DNA from: QHWT01 sp963755695
GTDB taxonomy: Bacteria > Acidobacteriota > Vicinamibacteria > Vicinamibacterales > 2-12-FULL-66-21
NCBI GenBank assembly: GCA_963755695.1
Contig: CAVWLB010000001.1
Span: forward strand, 62,001 to 126,000
DNA length: 64,000 nucleotides
Reading direction: 5' to 3'
The notes beneath the pieces were generated by a model, which was not told where the DNA came from, ran no database searches, and saw only the letters and a program-made list of their open reading frames with translations. The position numbers and the translations under genes are program-made. Shown one piece after another: positions 9,334-15,890 of the stretch (its first letter is position 1; each line of letters starts with the position of its first letter).

Positions 9334-9545
9334 GCGCCGGCGATCACACCTCGGGTTCATCCGGTCGATCACGATCGCAAGCGCGCACCGCTCCTTCACG
9401 TACTGACGCAGGCCGGGGCAGTCAGGCGCTCGTCTTCTACAAGACCCAGCGCAGTGCCGATCGCGTCGGCGATCTTCTCGAGCGTGCGAAGGTGAAGATC
9501 GCCGTCATCCACGGCCGGAAGAGCCAGTCGCAGCGGACCGCTGCG
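9334..9545 (+). pseudogene. Frameshifted fragment of an RhlE-like DEAD-box RNA helicase
   Basis: Two short stretches in different frames join into one helicase-C piece. The first is VHPVDHDRKRAPLLHVLTQA (up to about 9423). The second is QALVFYKTQRSADRV with AVIHGRKSQSQRTAA (9423-9545). This corresponds to the linker and first strands of the helicase C domain of RhlE proteins. Both the DEAD domain and the rest of the C domain are absent, so the fragment is non-functional. Confidence 0.6.
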
Positions 9546-9568
9546 TCGCCGACTCAAGGCCGGCCGAG

Positions 9569-11329
9569 TCACTCGCGTATCCGTCGGAGATCCTGAATCA
9601 GCGCATCTGGGCTCGGGGCGCGTCCGAGAAACGACGCGAGCACTTCACGGGTCGGCCTCTCGAGTCCGAATCGCAGCAGTTGCTCCGATACCCACCCATA
9701 CCAGCCGGCATCACCCGCTGCGAAAGGTCCCCTGATCTGGACGATGCGCGATCGGAGGTCCGCGGTGACGGCCGCGCCGAGCCCGTAGTTCACCATGTAC
9801 CCCGGCGCATCGACCAGCTGACCACGCACCGCCCACCACGACCACTCGGGGTGAGGAACGACATGCAGGTACCTCGAGGTCAGGTCGGTCCACACCGCAT
9901 TGGGGTTTCCGGCCGGATCGCGGAGCATGCGTATTTCGAAGAGCCCCCATGCCACGTCGAGAATAACCGCGTTGTACTTGGCGCGAATCGAGGCGCTGCC
10001 TGGTGCCTCGATTCCCAGGTACTTCCGCTGCCACACAGCCTCGTAGAGCTCGAGGGCCGGCACGTCTCCCCATGCTTCAGTGAAGACATCGCTGTCGGGC
10101 CAGTCCTCGAAAGCCGGCCGAGTTCGGATTGAGGCGATGTGAATCGCGTGGCCGGTCTCGTGGAGCAGCTCCCCCAAGTTGTCGAAGCCACCCTCGCGGT
10201 ATGTTGCCGATACACGGGCCACGGCCGGCTTCCACACGCCACCGGCGGTGAAGCCGCGGAACAGAAACGAAGTGTACGCGACCGGATCTTTTCCAGGGCG
10301 CGGCGTCAGATCGTAGTGGACGCGCAGCGCTGACGGGTCGGCACCCAGATCGCGGTAGTAGCGGTCGTTGATCTCGCGCATGCGTGCGGGCGGGATCGAC
10401 GGCGAAAGCAACCGGCTCGGCTCGCCGCCAAAGTAGCGGAAATCCCACGGCTCGACGGGATCGGTCGGAGTCGCCTCTCGCCAGGCGTCCAGGATCGCGA
10501 CGAGCCACTGCTCGGTCGCGGCGGCGTCGATGCCGAGGCCGCTCGCGGCAGCGTGTAGCGCGCTATCCTCCGTTGCCGGTTCCGCAGCGGCGAGCGCGAC
10601 GAGGCGTCGGTAGGGACTCGCGGCATCACCCTCGCCATTCACCGCGCGCCACAGCGGTTCCATTGCCAGGAACAGCATCTTGCGTCTCCCGGGTTCCGGG
10701 ATCGTCGCGAGCTCCCCCAGGGCACTCAGTCGATCGAGTGTTCGGCCTTCGAACTGGATGCGACCGGCGGCCTCGGCGAAGCATGCGACGAGCGTTCGCT
10801 TCAACTTCGCGAGTGGCAGCTCGCTCGAGCGCACGGCCTCGCAGGGTGGAAGTCCCTGCGGTGCGGTCGTAGTTGCGGCGGTCTCGAGCGGGGAGAGATC
10901 GCGCTCCAATGCGCGGCGCATGGCGTCTGCCGCCCGCCGATCCTCCGGAGCGAGAGATACGGGGGATAGCGCGCCGAGTCTCGCCGTCACGACGCCTCGA
11001 CGTTCCGAATACAGGCGCTGCCACTCTGCCAGAGTGCGGTGGCCTCCCGCTCCTGGAAGCTGCGACTCCAGCGCGTCGATGGCATCTTTCGCGTCGCGTA
11101 AGCCTGCGTAGGCCGTCTCTACCACGTCGATCGAGGGAGCCGGTAAGCCGCTATGTACGGCAGCTATGCAGGCGGAGGAGAGTAACGCGGCGCCACACCC
11201 AAGGACCTGCACCTGCCGCGCGAATTGCCTTCGCCGCTTGCGTGGAGGGAGTATCCGACTCCGGCAGGCAGGCCATAGACGTAGCAGCTCGTGCCGCCGT
11301 TTCGCATCTACCGGTTCGTATGCTTTCAT
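9569..11329 (-). CDS. Gluzincin metallopeptidase (M2/M3-like, HExxH...E), exported
   Basis: The 586-aa product has the zinc motif LLHETGHAIH (His390, Glu391, His394) and the third ligand Glu418 in FTEAWGDVPALE, so it is a gluzincin of the M2/M3 type. A hydrophobic stretch LGCGAALLSSAC (about 43-54) looks like a lipoprotein or secretion signal. The true start may therefore be an internal GTG near residue 40 rather than the first ATG. The mature part is mostly helical, as expected for these oligopeptidases. It probably degrades peptides in the periplasm. It stands alone, with gene debris on both sides. Confidence 0.82.
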   Translation of the reverse strand: MKAYEPVDAKRRHELLRLWPACRSRILPPRKRRRQFARQVQVLGCGAALLSSACIAAVHSGLPAPSIDVVETAYAGLRDAKDAIDALESQLPGAGGHRTLAEWQRLYSERRGVVTARLGALSPVSLAPEDRRAADAMRRALERDLSPLETAATTTAPQGLPPCEAVRSSELPLAKLKRTLVACFAEAAGRIQFEGRTLDRLSALGELATIPEPGRRKMLFLAMEPLWRAVNGEGDAASPYRRLVALAAAEPATEDSALHAAASGLGIDAAATEQWLVAILDAWREATPTDPVEPWDFRYFGGEPSRLLSPSIPPARMREINDRYYRDLGADPSALRVHYDLTPRPGKDPVAYTSFLFRGFTAGGVWKPAVARVSATYREGGFDNLGELLHETGHAIHIASIRTRPAFEDWPDSDVFTEAWGDVPALELYEAVWQRKYLGIEAPGSASIRAKYNAVILDVAWGLFEIRMLRDPAGNPNAVWTDLTSRYLHVVPHPEWSWWAVRGQLVDAPGYMVNYGLGAAVTADLRSRIVQIRGPFAAGDAGWYGWVSEQLLRFGLERPTREVLASFLGRAPSPDALIQDLRRIRE

Positions 11330-11381
11330 CCAGGCGCTGCATCCGTCTTGCGATTATAAAACCCGTCGCATCGCGAATCGC

Positions 11382-11615
11382 CTGGTGTTCGAAGAAGGCC
11401 TGAGGCCGGTGACGTTCGGCGTGGCGGCGGGGCTTGCGGCGTCGATCGCGCTCGGACGGGCGATGGCGAGCCTGCTGTTCGATGTCAGGCCCACTGATCC
11501 CGTGGTGATGGCGGCGGCATCAGCCGTCGTGTTGCTGGCGACCGTCGTCGCGTGCGTCGCACCGGCGGGGCGTGCCGCTACTGCCGACGTGCGAACCGGT
11601 AGCGGACGGCGCTGA
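11382..11615 (+). pseudogene. Second 3' remnant of an FtsX/MacB-like permease
   Basis: The frame reads LVFEEGLRPVTFGVAAGLAA, then LGRAMASLLFDVRPTDPVVM, the last two transmembrane helices of an ADOP-type permease. The normal tail (RRAARVDPMxALR) is degenerate here. No start and no upstream domain are present. It resembles the remnant at 8417-8650 but differs in sequence, so it comes from another paralogue. Confidence 0.6.
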
Positions 11616-11980
11616 CAACTGCCGAGGCGCGACGCTGGTTTGTGCCAGCACGCAAATCTTAATTGCCACTTGCCAGATTTGGCCCACTCCTGAGCGTCGC
11701 GTCACGGGTCAACTCCGCCGACAGCGACTGTCGCCGGCGCGTGCCGCCTCGATCCTCGCGATGTCGATCTTCTTCATGTCATCATCGCATCCATCGCGCG
11801 CTTGGCGGCGGTGCCGGGGATCGTTCATCGGCGCGTTTGACGTCTGCAAGGACCAAGGAACTGTGGGCCTACTAGTGAACAGCGGGTCGCCGAGTGGTGT
11901 CCGTCAACACTAGGGCGTTTTTCAGATGCGACCTGTTGTTCCAACGGCTTACACTTACGTCCCAATCGGTTGAGGAATCA
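11616..11980. other. Intergenic region without a recognisable gene
   Basis: No frame gives a convincing protein and no strong hairpin was seen. It should contain the promoter of the M28 peptidase gene. An open frame extends upstream of the peptidase start to 11894, but that part does not look like protein. Confidence 0.4.
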
Positions 11981-13627
11981 TTGAGAAATCGCGCGGCTTG
12001 CTTGCTTTTCATTTGCGTTCTGGGAGGATTGGCAGCCGCCCAGACATCGACGCTACCCGAACTGCGAACAGCGGCCGCGACGATGACGCCCGGCAATCTG
12101 CTGCGCCATATCCGGGAACTTTCCTCTGACGCGTACGACGGCCGCCTGCCTGGCACGCCTGGCGAGGAAAAGAGCGTCGCATATGTCATCTCGCAGATCA
12201 AAGGCATCGGCCTCCAGCCTGGCACACCGACCGGCGGCTTTGTGCAGAAGGTGCCTTTGTACGGTACGCGCTCGCGAGGCACCCTCGCGATCAGCGCTGC
12301 CGGCAAGGCCATTTCGATGTCGCCGGCTGAGGACTTCGTCCTGTGGTCGAATTTACCCGACGAGCGGATCGAAGTCCGTGATTCCGACGTCGTCTTTGCC
12401 GGCTACGGAGTCCTAGCGCCCGAATACAAATGGAACGACTACGCCGGTATTGATGTAACCGGGAAGACTGTCATCGTCATCACCGGCGATCCGCCAGTCG
12501 CCGACCCCGGTGACTCCACCAAACTGGACGAACGTGTCTTCTTGGGCAACGCCCTGACCGTCTACGGCCGAACCGGAACAAAGCTGGCGACCGCGTTCAA
12601 CCACGGAGCCGCCGCAGTGCTCCTTGTGCCGCCCGTCCAGCCGTCTCGTTACGTTTGGGAAAACAACGCGCGCGAGAACATGACCCTGCGTGACGGCAAC
12701 GAACGCCGACAGTTAAAAGCGCAAGCTCTTGTCAGCATCGACAAAGCCGTCATGATATTCGCTGCCACCGGCAACGATTTCGAAAGAGCACGCGCCGCGG
12801 CAGCCACGCCCGGCTTTCGGGCCGTCGCACTTTCTGCGCGCGTTGCCATAACAGTGACCAACCAGGTGCGCAGGTTCGAATCGCAAAACATTCTGGCCAA
12901 GATTGAAGGCAGTGATCCGGCTCTCAAGAACGAGTACGTGATTTACAGCGGCCACTGGGACCACCACGGTCGGGAAGGGAATCGGATCTTTCACGGGGCG
13001 AGCGACAACGGTGCCGGAACCGCCGGCGTACTTGAACTTGCCCGTGCCTTTCGTTCGCTCAATCCGCGACCGAAACGCACCATTGTCTTCCTCTGGCCGA
13101 CGGCCGAGGAAAAAGGACTATTGGGATCGCATTACTACGTCACCCATCCGGTCTATGCTCTCGCCTCTACCGTCGCGAATATCAATCTCGACTATTTCAG
13201 CAACTGGGGATGGGGACGCACCAGAGATTTCAGCATCGTCGGTATCGGCAATTCCACGCTGGACGATCTCACGGCCGAAGCCGTTCAACGCCAGGGCCGC
13301 ATCCTGACCGGAGATACGGCGCCTGAGATGGGCTTCTACTTCCGTTCCGACCATTACGAATTCGCCCGAGTCGGCGTCCCATCACTGGAAACCAGTCCAG
13401 GGGTCGACCATGTCGGGAAACCCGCTAGCTTTGGAGAAATGAAACGCGCTGGCTATATCGCCAACGACTATCACAACGCATCGGACGTGATCAAACCCGA
13501 TTGGGATCTACTCGGCGCCGTGGAAGACCTCCAGATTCTGCTCGAAGTCGGCTACCGCGTCGCTCAACAACCCGACCGCCCCACATGGAAGTCGGACGCG
13601 ATTTGGCGCCCGCGGCCGTTACGGTAA
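11981..13627 (+). CDS. M28-family zinc aminopeptidase with PA domain, exported
   Basis: The TTG at 11981 was chosen because GAGGA lies five bases upstream and it opens a signal peptide ending near GGLAAAQ; GTG at 11894 is the longer option. A protease-associated domain (about 120-270) is inserted before the peptidase domain. M28 zinc-site residues are visible: YSGHWDHHG (His, Asp), GASDNGAGTAGVLE (bridging Asp), WPTAEEKGLLGS (Glu-Glu) and YFRSDHYEF. The enzyme should remove N-terminal amino acids from peptides in the periplasm or outside. It directly precedes the mer-like operon but is separated from it by about 200 bases, so it is probably not part of it. Confidence 0.88.
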   Translation: MRNRAACLLFICVLGGLAAAQTSTLPELRTAAATMTPGNLLRHIRELSSDAYDGRLPGTPGEEKSVAYVISQIKGIGLQPGTPTGGFVQKVPLYGTRSRGTLAISAAGKAISMSPAEDFVLWSNLPDERIEVRDSDVVFAGYGVLAPEYKWNDYAGIDVTGKTVIVITGDPPVADPGDSTKLDERVFLGNALTVYGRTGTKLATAFNHGAAAVLLVPPVQPSRYVWENNARENMTLRDGNERRQLKAQALVSIDKAVMIFAATGNDFERARAAAATPGFRAVALSARVAITVTNQVRRFESQNILAKIEGSDPALKNEYVIYSGHWDHHGREGNRIFHGASDNGAGTAGVLELARAFRSLNPRPKRTIVFLWPTAEEKGLLGSHYYVTHPVYALASTVANINLDYFSNWGWGRTRDFSIVGIGNSTLDDLTAEAVQRQGRILTGDTAPEMGFYFRSDHYEFARVGVPSLETSPGVDHVGKPASFGEMKRAGYIANDYHNASDVIKPDWDLLGAVEDLQILLEVGYRVAQQPDRPTWKSDAIWRPRPLR

Positions 13628-13833
13628 CCTGTGCTGCCACGAGTCCTCGCGGGCCCGAGTGGCCACGTGTTAGCGCACCCACCTGCGTCAAGCTGAGAAT
13701 TGATCGCTGGCGAGGCCGGCACACGCGCTCCGCGCCGCCGGTTTGCATTTTGCAGTGTCCCTCGCCGGTCTCCAGGCGGTCTCCGCGGTCGCCGCGGAAA
13801 CAGCCGGTTTTTCACCCTAAATGAAAGGGCCCC

Positions 13834-14213
13834 ATGCGTATGCACCGGGAACAGGTCGCGACGCTTACGGCGGTGGTAAGCTCGCTGACGACCCTCGTCT
13901 GTTGAGCGTTGCCAATATTTTTCGTGACCCTAGGTCTAGGGTCCGTCGTTGCGTCCGCCGTCTCGATGGCGCCCTGGCTCGCCATCCTGAGTCGCCAGAA
14001 AGTCCTCGTCTTTGGGCTGTCAGCGGCGTTGCTGTCGCTCAATTTCTGGCTGGTCGTGGTGCGCCCGAGACACTGCGCGCCCGGAGAACCCTGTCACGTG
14101 GACAGCCCGATGATGCGCTGGAATCGCCGTCTGTTCTGGCTATCGACGACCATCTTTGTGCTCGCCGTGATGCTGACGTTCGGCTCTGAGCTGGCACTCC
14201 AACGGTCTTTTAG
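13834..14213 (+). CDS. MerT-like membrane transporter, candidate selenoprotein (in-frame TGA = Sec24)
   Basis: Translation from ATG 13834 (AAAGGG upstream) gives MRMHREQVAT..., then LVC-TGA-ALPIFFVTLGLG. The MerT-like family has the vicinal pair CC at this place in its first helix (LVCCALP); here the second Cys codon is TGA at 13903-13905 (codon 24). The frame continues on both sides: helix 1 and 2, then the CAPGEPCHVDSP motif and a final helix. A GGTC-capped hairpin follows the TGA. The protein would carry Hg(II) or another soft metal across the inner membrane. No stop precedes the next gene in this frame; one extra T in TTTT (14208-14211) would give TAG at once, so I end it there at about 126 aa. 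The alternative is read-through into the next gene. Confidence 0.75.
13926..13943 (+). promoter_or_regulatory. SECIS-like hairpin of the MerT-like gene
   Basis: GACCCTA (13926-13932), loop GGTC and TAGGGTC (13937-13943) form a perfect 7-bp stem with a GGUC tetraloop. The loop begins 27 bases after the TGA. A GGUC apical loop at this kind of distance is what SelB recognises in the E. coli fdhF SECIS. The hairpin lies inside the coding frame, as bacterial SECIS elements do. Confidence 0.7.
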
Positions 14214-14223
14214 AGGAGATGGA

Positions 14224-15075
14224 ATGCGTCGGTTGCTGAGCGTCTGCATCCTCACCCTTTTCCCGACGGCTGCGTACGCGTCCGGCCACGGACCGCTCTT
14301 CGGCGGCGCAACCCCCACACTGGGAAGAGGAGGGTGGCAGCTCGATCAGGCGTGGATGGGACGCCATTGTGAGCGCCCTGATGTGACCGATGAACAGATG
14401 TTCCGTACGATGCTGAGTGTCGGTATCACGGAGGATCTGCAACTGTCGGTGTCCATGCCGATTCCTCTGCAGACCCCAACGATCTTCATGCCGAACGGTC
14501 GAATGATGTCGATGATGTCGACCGATCGCGTGTTCGAATCGATCGGGACCTGGCGATTCCACCGGCGCCCGACTGGCTCAGGCGGTCGCAAAGAGTCGGC
14601 GCTCACTGGTGGTTTCTCCATCCCATATCAAGACCACTTTCCCGATGGAATGCGGTCTGCCCCGGCAGTCAGCCTGGCGGCGGCGACCGGGTACGCATCA
14701 CGAGCGCATTATTTCTGGGCGTCGGCCGGGTACCAGCGTCGGATGCCCAATCAGGGTGACAAGCTGGGAGATATTGTCTACGGCAGTCTCGTCTACGGAT
14801 ACCGGCCACCGGCGCTGCGCCTCGAATACCCGAAACCCGATTTGCGATTCTTTGCCGAAACCACATTCGAGCATACGTCGATGGCCCAACACCACACGCT
14901 GGACGTGCTGTATACGGGTGGCACCGGTGTGTTCGTGGGCCCTACCGCGCTTTTGCTGTATAAGGCCTACGGGTTGCAAGGCGGCATACTGTTTCCTGTA
15001 TATCAGGAGACGAACGGATTTCCCGAGCGATTCCGATTCGCGGTGAATTTCAGTTACTTCTTCTGGATGAAGTGA
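14224..15075 (+). CDS. Outer-membrane beta-barrel-like protein of the mer-like operon
   Basis: The ATG at 14224 has a strong ribosome site (AGAGGAG) and a clear signal peptide (MRRLLSVCILTLFPTAAYAS), so it is a separate gene although the frame is open from the MerT-like gene. The 283-aa product is rich in aromatic and Gly residues with strand-like periodicity, contains Met-rich stretches (GRMMSMMS) and ends in FSYFFWMK. It looks like an outer-membrane channel or receptor. Its place between MerT-like and MerP-like genes suggests passage or binding of the same metal. I do not recognise a named family. Confidence 0.75.
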   Translation: MRRLLSVCILTLFPTAAYASGHGPLFGGATPTLGRGGWQLDQAWMGRHCERPDVTDEQMFRTMLSVGITEDLQLSVSMPIPLQTPTIFMPNGRMMSMMSTDRVFESIGTWRFHRRPTGSGGRKESALTGGFSIPYQDHFPDGMRSAPAVSLAAATGYASRAHYFWASAGYQRRMPNQGDKLGDIVYGSLVYGYRPPALRLEYPKPDLRFFAETTFEHTSMAQHHTLDVLYTGGTGVFVGPTALLLYKAYGLQGGILFPVYQETNGFPERFRFAVNFSYFFWMK

Positions 15076-15087
15076 GAGGATCTCTTC

Positions 15088-15642
15088 GTGCGATCAACAC
15101 CGACGATGATCGTCATCTCAATGCTTGCTGCGCTGGTTCTCGCATCGACATCGGCCGATGCAGAGTTTCGCCGCATCGAGATGAAAATCGCAGGGATGGA
15201 TTGAGCCACGTGCGCCCACGCCGTGCGCGTGGCCGTGCTGAAGCTGGACGGTGTCGAGGGAGTGGACGTGTCTCTGCAGCGGGGCGTGGCCGACCTGCGG
15301 CTGCGGCCGGAAAACCGCGTCACCATTCAGCAGCTTCGAACGCTGATCAAGCGCAACGGTTTCAATCCCGGGTCCGCCACCGTTGAAGTCGCAGGACGTC
15401 TCACCACGCGCGGCACCACCCCGGCGATCATCATCACCAACACTGATCTGGTGCTCCCACTCGTACCCGATCCCACCGCGAAGGAGGCGATGCAACACCT
15501 TCAGGAACGCGGCGCATCAGGCAGCGCCGAGGATGTACTCGTCACCGGGGTTCTCGTTGAAGGGACCGCAAAGGAAGGCGACCACATCGAGCTGCGGACG
15601 ATCCAGACGTTACCCAGTGATCCCAAAGCGGCCTTGCGGTAA
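15088..15642 (+). CDS. MerP-like periplasmic metal-binding protein, candidate selenoprotein (in-frame TGA = Sec39)
   Basis: Start GTG 15088 with GAGAGGA upstream, 12 bases after the previous stop. A signal peptide (to about STSADA) is followed by a heavy-metal-associated (HMA) domain: FRRIEMKIAGMD-TGA-ATCAHAV. The family motif is GMxCxxC; the first Cys codon is replaced by TGA at 15202-15204 (codon 39), the second Cys is kept, and the frame then runs to 15642. The domain continues with VAVLKLDGVEGVDVSL and LIKRNGFNPG, typical HMA strands. About 95 further residues form an unrecognised C-terminal part. Without recoding the protein would end after 38 residues. The expected job is binding Hg(II) or a related metal in the periplasm and handing it to the MerT-like protein. 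Confidence 0.75.
15210..15238 (+). promoter_or_regulatory. SECIS-like hairpin of the MerP-like gene
   Basis: CCACGC (15216-15221) pairs with GCGTGG (15227-15232) around the loop CGTGC; the loop starts 17 bases after the TGA. Beyond one C/C mismatch the stem goes on for five more pairs (15210-15214 with 15234-15238, two of them G-U). A G in the first two loop bases and this spacing fit the bacterial SECIS model. An alternative stem starting right after the TGA is also possible in this GC-rich stretch. Confidence 0.55.
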
Positions 15643-15890
15643 TCCTCTCCGACGATCTCAGCAACGTGCGCCCGCTCGAGACCAGCCTGAGGCGGTGCCG
15701 GCGTGAGCTGTGCCGATCGCCGGCGTCGGATTTACACAGCTGAACGGAGAAAATTGGCGGTTGCGCCACACTTGAATTGCTCAAATAAGTCTAGATCCGC
15801 AGGCGGTTAGTCCTTTGCCGCGCCGTTTTTCGCTTGACCGTCGGACCATGGCTCTTGTGGCAGGAAACGTGCTGTCTGAAGAGCCGCAGG

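Noticed and set aside
13783..13797. CCGCGG-TCG-CCGCGG as a terminator after the M28 gene
   Set aside because: The T run begins only about 10 bases after the stem, and CCGCGG is self-complementary and frequent in such DNA, so support is too weak.
13909..15075. A single 388-codon protein from TTG 13909
   Set aside because: The start has no ribosome site and lies just after the TGA. The ATG at 14224 has a strong ribosome site and a signal peptide, showing a gene boundary inside this frame.
15223..15642. MerP-like protein starting at GTG 15223
   Set aside because: This start would remove the signal peptide and half of the HMA motif. No ribosome site precedes it, whereas GTG 15088 has one. Recoding of TGA explains the whole sequence better.
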